Below, piece after piece: positions 45,266 through 54,307 of a stretch of 64,000 bases of DNA. A model generated the notes under the pieces. That model was given only the letters and a program-made list of their open reading frames with translations, had not been told where the DNA came from and searched no databases. The translations under genes and the position numbers were made by a program. This DNA comes from Klebsiella pneumoniae (GTDB taxonomy: Bacteria > Myxococcota_A > UBA796 > SXON01). The stretch covers positions 1-64,000 of the forward strand of contig CAMAXZ010000023.1 in the NCBI GenBank assembly GCA_945862325.1, read 5' to 3'. How positions within the stretch are numbered: position 1 is the stretch's first letter; each line of letters opens with the position of its first letter.

Positions 45266-45919
45266 TCACGCCTCCGCCGGGGTCGATGTCGCGACCTCCG
45301 CGAGGAGGGTCAACACCGCCTCCTCGACGCGCGACGCGCGCGTCACGGGGTCGTCGTCCGCGAGCCACGCCTGGCGCGCGTGGTCCTGCCGCAGGACGAT
45401 GCCCGCGAGCGCTTCGGGCACCCGCTCGGCGGGGAGCGCCTGGAGGGCCCGCGCCACGCCGTCTCCCAGCTCGCCCATGCGCCCGACGAGCGGCCGGAAC
45501 AGCGCGCGCACCCGCTCGCCCACGCGCTCGAGGTGCCGTGGGGTGTGCGGAATGTCCGTGAGCACTTCGGCTCGGGCGACGCGGTACAGGCGGGTGGACG
45601 CCGCTTCGTCCACGATCCGGATGCGCGCGAGCGGCTGCACGAGGACGTTGAACCGCCCGTCGTCGAGCTCCTGGTGGGCGCCGATGGTGCCGACGGACGC
45701 GTAGCCGTAGTAGGCCGGTCGCCCCAAGGCGTCGACCGCGTCGGCGCGGAGCTGGGGCACCGACAGCGGGCCGCCGTCCCGGAGGCAGTCCGTGACGAGC
45801 TGCCGATAGCGAGGCTCGAAGACGTGCAGCGGCAAGAGCGACCCCGGCATCAGCGCCGTGCCGGGCAGCGGGAACAGGGGCAGCGCGGCGCAGGCCTCCC
45901 GAAGTCGCGCGAGTTCCAC
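45266..45919 (-). CDS. LON substrate-binding-domain protein
   Basis: GTG 45919 lies behind a strong GAGGAGG site and gives a 217-residue product. It begins like the N-domain of Lon protease: 'LPLFPLPGTALMPGSLLPLHVFEPRYRQLV' (part). 'GYASVGTIGAHQELDDGRFNVLVQPLARIRI' (part) follows, then a helical half with a PhoH-like helix bundle. There is no ATPase or protease domain, so it is a stand-alone LON-domain protein; such proteins are common and mostly uncharacterised, perhaps adaptors. It is divergent from the rhomboid gene across 43 bp. Confidence 0.85.
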   Translation of the reverse strand: MELARLREACAALPLFPLPGTALMPGSLLPLHVFEPRYRQLVTDCLRDGGPLSVPQLRADAVDALGRPAYYGYASVGTIGAHQELDDGRFNVLVQPLARIRIVDEAASTRLYRVARAEVLTDIPHTPRHLERVGERVRALFRPLVGRMGELGDGVARALQALPAERVPEALAGIVLRQDHARQAWLADDDPVTRASRVEEAVLTLLAEVATSTPAEA

Positions 45920-45962
45920 GATTCCTCCTCGAATTCGGATACAGGGACGTCGAGTAGACACC

Positions 45963-47222
45963 GTGTGGGTACGCGTCCAACGCGACGGGGTCGAGCAGAC
46001 CCTCTCGATGGAAGATTTCGAGGCGCGCGTGAGCCAGGGCACGCTCGGACCGGGTGTGCCGGTACAGATGCCGGGTTCATCGCAATGGATCCCCGCGGGG
46101 GACCTCCCGGCGTGGCGCGCGATCGCCGACGCCCCCGCCGCGCGCCTGCGCCGCGCCTGGCAAGCGGCAGGGCCCCCGTGGGGCACCCTGCTCGTCGCCG
46201 CCGCCATCCTGCGCGCCCAGATCGGGGCGCCGCTCGTGGTCGACATCGACCGCCTCGTCCGCTCCGACGCCGCGATCCTCGAGCACCGCGAGGTCTGGCG
46301 GCTCCTCTCCTACGCCTTCGTGCACGCCGGCCCCGCGCACCTCGTGGGCAACCTCGTCGCGCTCGTCTACGTCGGCGCCGTGCTCGAAGCCGCGGTCGGG
46401 CCTGCGGCGATCCTCGCGATCTTCGCCGCGAGCGTCATCGGTGGCGGCTACCTCTCCGTGCTCGGCGCCGAGAGCGAGAGCGTGGGCGCCTCCGCGGGCG
46501 ACTTCGGCTTCATCGCCGCCGCGATCGTGTTCGGGTGGCGCCACGGCGACGTCGTCCCCGAGCGCCTGCGCGCCGCGTTCGGCGGTACCTTGTCGCTCTT
46601 CCTCCTGCTCGGTCTCGTCAGCGGCGCCGCCGATCCGCGCGTCGACAACCTCGCCCACCTCGGTGGCGCCGTCGTCGGTGTCGCGCTCGGGGCGCAGCTC
46701 CAGATCGGCACCAACCGTCGCGTCGTCGCCACCGCGGGCGCGCTGATCGTCGGCGTCGTGGCCCTGGCCCTCGCGCTCCCGCTCCCCACGTCCGTCGCGG
46801 ACGCCCCGGGGCTGAACGCCCGCGTGCCCACGGGCTGGACGCAGAGCTGGACCCCCACCGGAGAGCGCGGGTGGGGCTCGCCGCTCGGCGACGCCTGGGT
46901 GGTCGCGCGCCGGGAGCGGTACGCCGATCCGACCGAGGCCCGCGCCGTCGCGGACGCGATCGTCGCGCGCCACCGCGCGCACGACCCGCACGCCCGGGTC
47001 ACCCGGACCGACGCCGACACCACGGCCGAGCTCACGATCGACTGGGAGACGGCGGACGGCCTGCGTCAGACCCGCGCGTGGATCGCGGTCGAGGGGCGCG
47101 ACGTCACCATCCGGTCGCGGGACACGCCGGCGGCTCGGTGGTGGGATCGTCGCCCGGCGCGCCTCGACGCATTGCTCGCCGAGGTCAGGTCCGCGCCCGA
47201 TGCCGCACGTCGTCCGCGGTGA
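45963..47222 (+). CDS. rhomboid-family membrane protein with N-terminal GYF_2-like domain
   Basis: The product is about 419 residues from GTG 45963. Residues 1-55 ('VWVRVQRDGVEQTLSMEDF', then 'SSQWIPAGDL') resemble a GYF_2-type domain. A six-helix rhomboid core follows: 'FVHAGPAHLVGNLVALVYVG' (the HxxxN loop), the Ser helix 'GASAGDFGFIAAAIVFG' and the His helix 'DNLAHLGGAVVGVALG'. The usual GxSG around the catalytic Ser is changed to GASA-G, but Ser and His are both kept, so activity is plausible yet not certain. About 140 residues of soluble C-terminal domain follow. Its last 38 bp overlap the convergent phoU. Confidence 0.8.
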   Translation: MWVRVQRDGVEQTLSMEDFEARVSQGTLGPGVPVQMPGSSQWIPAGDLPAWRAIADAPAARLRRAWQAAGPPWGTLLVAAAILRAQIGAPLVVDIDRLVRSDAAILEHREVWRLLSYAFVHAGPAHLVGNLVALVYVGAVLEAAVGPAAILAIFAASVIGGGYLSVLGAESESVGASAGDFGFIAAAIVFGWRHGDVVPERLRAAFGGTLSLFLLLGLVSGAADPRVDNLAHLGGAVVGVALGAQLQIGTNRRVVATAGALIVGVVALALALPLPTSVADAPGLNARVPTGWTQSWTPTGERGWGSPLGDAWVVARRERYADPTEARAVADAIVARHRAHDPHARVTRTDADTTAELTIDWETADGLRQTRAWIAVEGRDVTIRSRDTPAARWWDRRPARLDALLAEVRSAPDAARRPR

Positions 47223-47862
47223 TCAGGAAGACGGTCAGCTCGGCCATGTTCACCGCGTGGTCGGCCACGCGCTCGAGGTAGCGGCACACGCTGGTGAGGG
47301 CGAGGGTGCGGTCGAACTGGTCCGGGCGTTCGCGCGCGAGGCGGATGAACGTCGCGAACGCCCTGCGGTTCAGGGCGTCGACGTCGAGGTCGCCGCGCAT
47401 CACCTCGGCGGCCACGGCGGCGTCGCGCGTCTGCCATGCCCGGACCGCGCGCTCCAGCACGCCGATCGCCGCGGCGGCGAGGAGCTCCACGTCGGCGCCG
47501 GGCCCGACGCCGGTGGACTGCATCAGCTCGAGCCCGCGCTGCGCGATGTTGACCGCGAGGTCGCCGATGCGCTCGAGATCCGTGACCAGCTTCAACGAGA
47601 CCGTCACGAGCCGGAGGTCCTCGCCGAAGGGCGCGCGGCGCGCCAGCAGCCGCAGGCAGCGCTCGTCCGCGTCGAGCTCGAGGCGATCGAGCTCCCGGTC
47701 GACGGCGATGACCCGTCGCGCGAGCTCCGCGTCCCGATCGAGCAACGACCGCACGGCGTCCACGACCATCTGATGGGCGCGGACCGCCATGCGGGTCATG
47801 TGCACCGAGAGCTCGTAGAGCTCGGACTCGTAGGTGCTGTGGGTGTGGCGCGACCCGAGCAT
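47185..47862 (-). CDS. phoU: phosphate signalling protein PhoU
   Basis: The 225-residue helical protein consists of two three-helix bundles, each with the metal-binding pattern: 'DRLELDADERCLRLLA' with 'KLVTDLERIGDLAVNIAQRG', and 'DVDALNRRAFATF' with 'SVCRYLERVADHAVNMAEL'. PhoU links the PstSCAB transporter to PhoR and silences the regulon when phosphate is ample. Its ATG overlaps the pstB stop (TGATG). The 3' end lies antisense to the end of the rhomboid gene. Confidence 0.95.
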   Translation of the reverse strand: MLGSRHTHSTYESELYELSVHMTRMAVRAHQMVVDAVRSLLDRDAELARRVIAVDRELDRLELDADERCLRLLARRAPFGEDLRLVTVSLKLVTDLERIGDLAVNIAQRGLELMQSTGVGPGADVELLAAAAIGVLERAVRAWQTRDAAVAAEVMRGDLDVDALNRRAFATFIRLARERPDQFDRTLALTSVCRYLERVADHAVNMAELTVFLITADDVRHRART

Positions 47863-48623
47863 CAGCCGAACCGGCCGGTGATGTACTCTTCGGTCTCCTT
47901 GACCCGCGGCCGCGTGAACAGCTCGTCGGTACGGGCCACCTCGACGAGGCGCCCGAGCAGGAAGAACGCCGTCACGTCCGACACGCGCGCGGCCTGCTGG
48001 AGGTTGTGCGTCACGATGACGATGGTGTACCGATCCCGCAGGGTCTGCATCAGCTCTTCGATCTTCGCGGTGGCGACCGGGTCGAGCGCGCTCGTGGGCT
48101 CGTCCATGAGCAGCACCTCGGGCTCCACCGCGAGGGCCCGGGCCATGCACAGGCGTTGCTGCTGCCCGCCCGAGAGCATCATCGCGCTGCTGTGAAGACG
48201 ATCTTTCGCTTCATCCCAGATCGCGCAGCGACGGAGCGCGGTCTCCACGCGGCCCTCGAGCTCCGACTGGGCCATGCGCCCGCCGATGCGAAGGCCGTAG
48301 GCCACATTGTCGAAGATCGACTTCGGGAACGGGTTGGGCTTCTGGAACACCATGCCCACCCGCTTGCGGAGCTTCACGACGTCGACGTGCGGCGCGTAGA
48401 TGTCCTCCCCGTCGAGGGCGAGGGTGCCGGTCACCCGGGTGTTGTCGATGGTGTCGTTCATCCGGTTGATACAGCGGAGGAACGTGCTCTTTCCACAGCC
48501 GGACGGCCCGATCATCGCGAAGATCTCGCGCTCGTGCACCTGGAGCGAGATGCCGTGGAGCGCGCGATGGGAGCCATAGAAGAATTCGAGGTTGGTCGCC
48601 TCGAGCTTGAGCGCGGCGGTCAT
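47862..48623 (-). CDS. pstB: phosphate ABC transporter ATP-binding protein
   Basis: The 253-residue ATPase has Walker A '[21 protein letters not shown]' (part, Gly39-Thr47), signature '[18 protein letters not shown]' and Walker B '[13 protein letters not shown]'. '[21 protein letters not shown]' (part) is specific for PstB. It powers phosphate import through PstA/PstC and contacts PhoU. The start ATG overlaps the pstA stop by 4 nt. Confidence 0.97.
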   Translation of the reverse strand: MTAALKLEATNLEFFYGSHRALHGISLQVHEREIFAMIGPSGCGKSTFLRCINRMNDTIDNTRVTGTLALDGEDIYAPHVDVVKLRKRVGMVFQKPNPFPKSIFDNVAYGLRIGGRMAQSELEGRVETALRRCAIWDEAKDRLHSSAMMLSGGQQQRLCMARALAVEPEVLLMDEPTSALDPVATAKIEELMQTLRDRYTIVIVTHNLQQAARVSDVTAFFLLGRLVEVARTDELFTRPRVKETEEYITGRFG

Positions 48624-49465
48624 CGGGCGGCTCCGGCGCGGGCGCGCGCGCGCATGTACGCGGCGGCCCCGTTGAGGAGCACGACGAGGCTGACCAGCAC
48701 CGCCGCCGTCCCGAAGGCGATCGGGCGGACGCGGGTCGTGTCGTGGTGCTGCGTGGCGAGGATGAACAGGTGGTACGGAAGCGCCATGAACTGGTCGCCC
48801 AGGCTGTCCGGCAGGCTGGGCTGGGAGAACGTGACGCCGGTGAACAGGATCGGCGCCGTCTCGCCGGTCGCGCGCGCGAGGCCCAGGATCACCCCAGTGA
48901 TGATGCCGGGCAAGGCCGCGGGGAGGACGTTGGTGACGATGGCCTCCCACCGCGTCGCGCCGAGCGCGAGGGCGCCGTCGCGGTAGGTCTTGGGCACGGC
49001 GCGGAGGGCCTCCTCCGCGGCGGTGATCGTGGTCGGGAGGGTGAGCAGCCCGAGCGTGAGGCCCGAAGCCGCGATCGACAGGCCGAGGTTCAGCCCGTGC
49101 ACGAACAATCCCACCCCGAAGAGCCCGTACACCACGCTCGGGACCCCGCTCAGGTTGCGGATCGCGAGGCGGATGACACGGAGCAACCAACCCTCGCGGG
49201 CGTACTCGGCGAGGTAGATGGCGCTGGCCACGCCGACGGGCACGCTGAACACGGCGGTCAGCAGCGTCAGCGCGACGGTGCCGACGATGGCCGGGAGGAT
49301 GCCCCCTTCCGTCATGCCTTCTCGCGGCTCCGTGCTCAGGAACTCCCACGTGATGACGCCGGCGCCATGGTAGAAGATGAGCCCGAGCAGGGAGAACACC
49401 AGGGCGGCCACCGCGAACGCGGCGGCCGCGAGGGTGGTGAATCCGACGCGTTCGCGCAGGGTCAT
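48620..49465 (-). CDS. pstA: phosphate ABC transporter permease PstA
   Basis: The 281-residue inner-membrane protein has six helices. The binding-protein-dependent permease loop is near residues 160-200 ('[31 protein letters not shown]', part). '[16 protein letters not shown]' and '[14 protein letters not shown]' are PstA hallmarks. It pairs with PstC to form the channel. It overlaps pstC upstream and pstB downstream by 4 nt each, so the set is translationally coupled. Confidence 0.96.
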   Translation of the reverse strand: MTLRERVGFTTLAAAAFAVAALVFSLLGLIFYHGAGVITWEFLSTEPREGMTEGGILPAIVGTVALTLLTAVFSVPVGVASAIYLAEYAREGWLLRVIRLAIRNLSGVPSVVYGLFGVGLFVHGLNLGLSIAASGLTLGLLTLPTTITAAEEALRAVPKTYRDGALALGATRWEAIVTNVLPAALPGIITGVILGLARATGETAPILFTGVTFSQPSLPDSLGDQFMALPYHLFILATQHHDTTRVRPIAFGTAAVLVSLVVLLNGAAAYMRARARAGAAR

Positions 49466-50487
49466 CCCCTCCCCCCCCGCCGCAACATCTGATCGGCGAC
49501 GACGTTCACGAGGAACGTCAGCACGAACAGCACGAGCCCGACGCTGAACAACATGTGGTAGTGCGCGCTGCCGTGGGGCACCTCGCCGAGCTCCGCCGCG
49601 ATCGTCGCGGTCAGGGTGCGCACGCTGTCGAAGACGCTGCCCGGGAACGCGCGGGCGTTGCCGGTCGCCATGAGCACGGTCATCGTCTCGCCGATCGCGC
49701 GGCCCATCCCGAGCATGCAGGCGGCCACGATGCCGCTGCCCGCCGCGGGCAGGACCACGTTGACGAGCGTCTGCCACCGGTCCGCGCCGAGCGCGAGGCT
49801 CGCCTGCACGTAGTCGCGCGGCACGCTCGTGATCGCGTCCTCGCTGAGCGAGACGATGGTGGGAAGCGCCATGACGGCGAGGAGGAGCGCGCCGTTGAGC
49901 GCGTTCAGCCCGTGGCCGAGGCCGAACACGGACGCGAGCGCCGGAGCGACCACGATGATGCCGACGAAGCCGACGACCACCGACGGAATCGCCGCGAGGA
50001 GCTCGATGATCGGCTTGAGCACCTCCCGCACCCGCGGCGGCGCGGCCATCGCGAGCCACGCGGCGACCCCGACCCCGAGGGGCACCGCGAACACCATCGA
50101 CACGACGGTGACGAGCAGGGTCGACACCACCATGCCGAGGGCGCCCCAAAGCGGCTTCGCGGCGGTCGGGTTCCACTCCCGTCCCGTGAGGAACCCGGGA
50201 ATGGTCGGCTGATGAAGGGCCGCCTCCTCGAACGCGGCGAGCTCTTCCGGGCTCAACGAGGCGCGCTCGGCGGCCGTCAGCGACGCGGCGGTCAGACCGT
50301 CGGCGACGAAGAAGCCCTGTCCCGCGTTCCACACCAGGACGCCGAAGATGCCCAACAACGCGATCACCGACACGGCGGCGGCCGAGGCGAGGACGAGCTC
50401 CACGCCACGATCACGCAGCCGACGCGCGCCGCCCCCTTCGAGGCTGCGCGGGGACGGAGGCCGGGGGTCCGCCGTGGCGGCCTCCAC
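49462..50487 (-). CDS. pstC: phosphate ABC transporter permease PstC
   Basis: The 341-residue permease begins at a GTG directly after the pstS stop. After the first membrane helix there is a longer than usual periplasmic loop (about residues 58-110, with '[22 protein letters not shown]') before '[10 protein letters not shown]'. The conserved '[10 protein letters not shown]' and '[22 protein letters not shown]' (part), and '[16 protein letters not shown]', mark PstC. The loop insertion may contact PstS or another envelope factor. Confidence 0.95.
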   Translation of the reverse strand: MEAATADPRPPSPRSLEGGGARRLRDRGVELVLASAAAVSVIALLGIFGVLVWNAGQGFFVADGLTAASLTAAERASLSPEELAAFEEAALHQPTIPGFLTGREWNPTAAKPLWGALGMVVSTLLVTVVSMVFAVPLGVGVAAWLAMAAPPRVREVLKPIIELLAAIPSVVVGFVGIIVVAPALASVFGLGHGLNALNGALLLAVMALPTIVSLSEDAITSVPRDYVQASLALGADRWQTLVNVVLPAAGSGIVAACMLGMGRAIGETMTVLMATGNARAFPGSVFDSVRTLTATIAAELGEVPHGSAHYHMLFSVGLVLFVLTFLVNVVADQMLRRGGRG

Positions 50488-51399
50488 TCAGTTCCCCCCG
50501 ACGAGCGCGGCGTTCGCGGCCTGGCCCTTGGCGTCGATGGGGTAGAAGCCCATCTCCTTCACGATCGCCTGACCTTCGGCCGATGCCTCGTACGCCAGGA
50601 AGTCCCTGAGGGCGCCGGAGGGCGCTCCGTTGATGAACTGGTAGAGGGGGCGCGCGAGCGGGTAGGCCCCCGACAGCACCGCGGCCTCGTCCACCGGGCT
50701 GACGGGGGGCTGCCCGTCGGCGGGCGCCAGCGGCAGCGGCTTCACGCCGGCGCCGTTCTCGCCGCGGAGGTAGCCGGCCGCGACGTACCCGACGGCGCCC
50801 GTGTCGGAGCGCACGCCCTCGACGATCTGCGCGTTCCCGTTCATTTGTTTGAGGCTCGCGGCGTACTCGGCGCCCACGGCGGCCTTCTTGAAGTAGTCGT
50901 ACGTGCCGGAGCTGCTCTGGCGTCCGTAGAGGCTGACCGGGCCCGCGCCGCCGAGGGAGTCCCACGTCGTGACCTGCCCGCCGAACAGGCTCGCGAGCTG
51001 GGGCATCGTGAGTTGGGCGAGGGGGCTCGCCTCGTTCACGATCACCGCCACACCGTCCGTGGCGAACACGAACGCCTTGATGTCGAGGCCCTTGCGTCCG
51101 CCGTCGATCTTTTCCATGCCGCTCAGGTCGCGGCTGCTGTTGGCCACCTGCGCGGTGCCTTCGAGCAGCGCGGCGATGCCGGTGCCCGAGCCGCCGCCCG
51201 TGACCGAGATGCTCACCTCCGGGTGCCCCTTCATGAACTCTTCCGCGAGGCGCTGCACGAGGTTCACCTCGCTGTCGCTGCCCTTGATTTGGATGACGTT
51301 GGACGCCGCCGCCGCCGGAGCGGCCGTCTTCGCGGCCGTCGCGTGTGCGGGGGCCTCGTCGCCGCTGCAGGCGAGGAGGAACAGGGCGGACGCGATCAT
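50488..51399 (-). CDS. pstS: phosphate-binding lipoprotein PstS
   Basis: The 303-residue protein has a lipoprotein signal (ALFLLAC) with Cys at the +1 position, then a type 2 periplasmic binding fold. Phosphate-contact loops are 'IKGSDSEVNLVQRLAE', 'TGGGSGTGIAALLEG' and 'YGRQSSSGTYDYFKKA'. It delivers phosphate to PstCA. ATG 51399 follows a TGGAG site. The 61-bp gap to phoR carries a small palindrome that may be regulatory. Confidence 0.95.
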   Translation of the reverse strand: MIASALFLLACSGDEAPAHATAAKTAAPAAAASNVIQIKGSDSEVNLVQRLAEEFMKGHPEVSISVTGGGSGTGIAALLEGTAQVANSSRDLSGMEKIDGGRKGLDIKAFVFATDGVAVIVNEASPLAQLTMPQLASLFGGQVTTWDSLGGAGPVSLYGRQSSSGTYDYFKKAAVGAEYAASLKQMNGNAQIVEGVRSDTGAVGYVAAGYLRGENGAGVKPLPLAPADGQPPVSPVDEAAVLSGAYPLARPLYQFINGAPSGALRDFLAYEASAEGQAIVKEMGFYPIDAKGQAANAALVGGN

Positions 51400-51446
51400 C
51401 GGTGCTCCACGGATTCAATGGAGTGTATGCGAACGCTGAAACGGTT

Positions 51447-51457
51447 GGGTGACACCC
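51447..51457. promoter_or_regulatory. short palindrome in the phoR-pstS gap
   Basis: GGGTG-A-CACCC is a perfect 5-bp inverted repeat in the only spacer inside the pho/pst run, 48 bp upstream of pstS. It could be an operator or an mRNA hairpin. I could not find two clear CTGTCAT-type direct repeats of a classical Pho box. Confidence 0.25.
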
Positions 51458-51460
51458 GTC

Positions 51461-52780
51461 TCACATGCGTGGGAGCCGCAAGGTGAACGTGCTGCCCTTG
51501 CCGCGGTCGCTGAGGAGCGTGACCTCCGACCGGGTCGCCCGACACAGGTGCTTCACGAGGGCGAGGCCGAGACCCGTGCCGCCGACATCGCGCGCGCGAG
51601 CGCCGTCGACGCGGTAAAAGCGCTCGAAGATCCGGTCGTGATGGACGAGATCGATGCCGATGCCGTTGTCCGTGACCGACACGCTCACCTTCGTGGGCTC
51701 CGTCGCCACGTCGATGTGCACGGAGCCGCCGTCGGGGGTGTACTTGATCGCGTTGTCCACCAGGTTGCCCAGCGCGTGCTCGAAGGCCTCGACGTTGAGC
51801 AGCGCCTCGAGGCGCGGATCCGGCACCGTCACGCCGAGCGCGATCGACTTCTGGCGCGCGCGGAGCGCGAAGCGCTCGATGACCTCCTCGATCACCGGCA
51901 GGAGGGGCTCGGACTCGAGCCGCAGGTCCGCCGCGCGCGCCTCGATGCGCGACAGGCTCAACACGTCTTCGATCAACGCGCCCAGGCGCCGCGCGTTCCG
52001 CTCGATCGCCTCGATCATCGGCACGACGTCGGGGTCGACCGCGCCGCGCTCGTCGAGCAGGGCTTCGGCGTAGCCGATGAGGGCGGTGACCGGCGTGCGG
52101 AGCTCGTGGGACACGTTCGCCACGAACTCCCGGCGCGCGCGCTCCGCGCGCCGCACCGAGGTCAGGTCGTGCACCTGACACATGCACCCGCCGTCGAGCG
52201 GGAACGCGCGCACGAGCAGCTCGCGCTCGCCCACGTTCACGTTCCGCTCGATCATCAACCCGGTACGCCCGGCTTCGTCGAGCGTCTCGTGCACCTCGGC
52301 GACGGGGATGGTCTCGATCGGGCGCTTGCCCATCGGATCGCCCACGATCGGGAGCAGCACCCCCAACGCCGGGTTGGTCCGTCGCACCACGCCGCGCGCG
52401 TCCGTCACGATGAGGCCGTTCGGGGCGGCGCGGATCATCGTTCGGTCGAGGTCGCGCTCGCGATCCTCCGCAGCGCGGCGCGTGCGCAGCGACTCGATGA
52501 GCCGGTTGACCGCGAGCGCGACCCGATCGACCAGCTCGTGCCCCGGCGCCGCGACCACCACGTCGGCCTCGCCGTCCGCGATGCGGCGAATGCCCCGGGT
52601 TACTTCGACCAGGGCCCGTTTGGTGCGGATGTACCACCGGACGAGCACGACCGTGGCGCCGAGGAGGCACGCTGCCGCCACGAGGTTCACGGCCTCGAAC
52701 CGGCCTCCGTCGTCGAAGAGGACGACGAGCGCGGGCAGCATCCCGCCGATGATCACTAAGGCGAGAGAGCCACGACCCAT
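51461..52780 (-). CDS. phoR: phosphate-regulon sensor histidine kinase PhoR
   Basis: The 439-residue protein has two N-terminal membrane helices (about 5-22 and 31-50), a HAMP-like stretch (to about 105) and a PAS domain (about 112-200). HisKA follows with phospho-acceptor His225 in 'FVANVSHELRTPVTALIGYAE' (part). The ATPase has 'LGNLVDNAIKYTP', 'VTDNGIGID' and 'GGTGLGLALVKHL'. It phosphorylates PhoB under phosphate limitation and is held in check by Pst/PhoU. It follows phoB by 48 bp on the same strand. Confidence 0.93.
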   Translation of the reverse strand: MGRGSLALVIIGGMLPALVVLFDDGGRFEAVNLVAAACLLGATVVLVRWYIRTKRALVEVTRGIRRIADGEADVVVAAPGHELVDRVALAVNRLIESLRTRRAAEDRERDLDRTMIRAAPNGLIVTDARGVVRRTNPALGVLLPIVGDPMGKRPIETIPVAEVHETLDEAGRTGLMIERNVNVGERELLVRAFPLDGGCMCQVHDLTSVRRAERARREFVANVSHELRTPVTALIGYAEALLDERGAVDPDVVPMIEAIERNARRLGALIEDVLSLSRIEARAADLRLESEPLLPVIEEVIERFALRARQKSIALGVTVPDPRLEALLNVEAFEHALGNLVDNAIKYTPDGGSVHIDVATEPTKVSVSVTDNGIGIDLVHHDRIFERFYRVDGARARDVGGTGLGLALVKHLCRATRSEVTLLSDRGKGSTFTLRLPRM

Positions 52781-52828
52781 CGATGCAGCTCCGAGGCGCC
52801 CAGCGCGTAACCCCCCAGCGCCGCGCGA

Positions 52829-53554
52829 TCAGGCCTCGGTGGCCTCGGCGTCTTCCGAAGCGCTCGGCTCCCGGGTGAACCGGTAGCCCACCCCGCGCAC
52901 CGTCTCGATGTGCGTCGCGGCCTCGCCGAGCTTCTCGCGGAGCCGCTTCATGTGCGTGTCGACGGTGCGGGTGTTGAGGTCGGGCGGGAGATCCCACACG
53001 TCCTGGAGGAGCTGCCCGCGTGTCTGGACCCGGCCGCTGCGGCGCGCGAGCGTGGAGAGGAGCCGGAACTCCGTCGCCGTGAGCGCGACTTCTTCGCCCG
53101 ACACGAACACGCGGTGCGCGTCTTCGTCGATGCGGAGCAGCGGCGTCTCGACCGCGCCCTCGGGCGTGGCCGGAGCCGGCGCGCGGCGGAGCACCGCCCG
53201 CACCCGGAGCAGCAGCTCGCGCGCGCTGAACGGCTTGGTGACGTAGTCGTCCGCGCCGACCTCGAAGCCGACCACACGGTCGATCTCTTCGCTCTTCGCG
53301 GAGAGCATGATGATCGGGACGTCGCGCGTCTCCGGATCGGCACGCAGTCGTCGGCAGACCTCCGTACCCGTGAGGCCCGGCAGCATGAGATCGAGGATGA
53401 CCAACGACGGCGGCGTGCGCCGCGCGATGTCGAGCGCCTCGATGCCGGTCGACGCGGCACGAACCTGCAACCCTTCGCGTTCGAGCTGACGAACGAGGAG
53501 ATTGCGGATGTCCGCCTCGTCGTCCACCACCAGAATCGGACCCTTCCGTTCCAT
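52829..53554 (-). CDS. phoB: phosphate-regulon response regulator PhoB
   Basis: The product is 241 residues from ATG 53554. The receiver domain has Asp11/Asp12, phospho-acceptor Asp55 in 'LVILDLMLPGLTG' and Lys107 in 'DDYVTKPFS'. The OmpR/PhoB winged helix has 'LTATEFRLLSTLARRSGRV' and ends in 'VDTHMKRLREKLG' and 'IETVRGVGYRF'. It activates phosphate-starvation genes. It begins the run phoB-phoR-pstSCAB-phoU and is divergent from the Cys-rich lipoprotein genes. Confidence 0.93.
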   Translation of the reverse strand: MERKGPILVVDDEADIRNLLVRQLEREGLQVRAASTGIEALDIARRTPPSLVILDLMLPGLTGTEVCRRLRADPETRDVPIIMLSAKSEEIDRVVGFEVGADDYVTKPFSARELLLRVRAVLRRAPAPATPEGAVETPLLRIDEDAHRVFVSGEEVALTATEFRLLSTLARRSGRVQTRGQLLQDVWDLPPDLNTRTVDTHMKRLREKLGEAATHIETVRGVGYRFTREPSASEDAEATEA

Positions 53555-53626
53555 CCAACCCCCGCGGGCGACGCCGTTATCGCGCCGACGGTAACCCGTC
53601 TCGCGCCGCCGTGCTAGTCCGCCGGT

Positions 53627-54307
53627 GTGGCACTCCTCCTCGCGGCCCTGCTCGCCTGTACGGGCGAGGTCCCACCAACCCCCTCCGCCGACGACGCGCG
53701 GGCCTACGCCCAGGCCCTGCGCTCCGGCGCGTGCGAGAAGGTGGCCGACGACGGTCTGCGCGACGACTGCCTCGTCGCCCTGGCGGAGCGCACCGGCGAC
53801 CGCGTGTGCGATCGGGTCCTGGGCAACCGCGCGCGCGGCGAGTGCTGGTTTCGCGTCGCGGAGCGGACCCGGGACGCCACGTTGTGCGCCGCCGCGAGCC
53901 CGTACGCCGACGACTGCGCGCTCCACGTGCTCGTGGCGGGGTTCGAGCGCCACAAGGGGGCGTCGTGGCCGGACGAGGCCGAGATCGCCGCCCGGGTCGC
54001 GGCGGCCGGTCTGCGGGCCGAGGACGACCGGCCATGGATCGCCTTCTACCGGACGATGCTGCCACGTACGCGGCCGTTCGACATCGGCCGGTGTGACGTC
54101 GTGGCCGACGCGGCGCGTCGCGCGACCTGCCGGCGCGCCGCCCTGTTCCATTGGTCGGACGTGATGAACCGCGCCCGCGACACCGGCCGGTGGCCCTGCC
54201 CGGGCGCGAGCGCCCCGCCGCCGGCGGATCTCGCGTGGGTGTCCGACCCGGAGCTCGACGCGCTCGTCGCCCAGAGGCTCGGCCCAGAGGGCGACCTGTG
54301 TCGGTGA
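53627..54307 (+). CDS. Cys-rich lipoprotein of unknown function, tandem paralogue 1
   Basis: The 226-residue product starts at GTG 53627 with a lipoprotein signal (LLLAALLAC). The mature part is helical with about ten Cys, spaced as pairs: 'CEKVADDGLRDDC', 'VCDRVLGNRARGECWFRVAE', 'LCAAASPYADDC', and 'CDVVADAARRATC' later. This spacing suggests several intramolecular disulfides. The motif GECWFxVAE and the C-terminal 'VSDPELDALVAQRL' recur in the next gene, so the two are diverged tandem copies. I do not recognise the family. It is divergent from phoB across 72 bp. Confidence 0.65.
   Translation: MALLLAALLACTGEVPPTPSADDARAYAQALRSGACEKVADDGLRDDCLVALAERTGDRVCDRVLGNRARGECWFRVAERTRDATLCAAASPYADDCALHVLVAGFERHKGASWPDEAEIAARVAAAGLRAEDDRPWIAFYRTMLPRTRPFDIGRCDVVADAARRATCRRAALFHWSDVMNRARDTGRWPCPGASAPPPADLAWVSDPELDALVAQRLGPEGDLCR

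Noticed and set aside
51400-51460. A classical Pho box upstream of pstS
   Set aside because: No pair of CTGTCAT-like direct repeats with 11-bp periodicity is visible; only a short palindrome was kept as a weak candidate.
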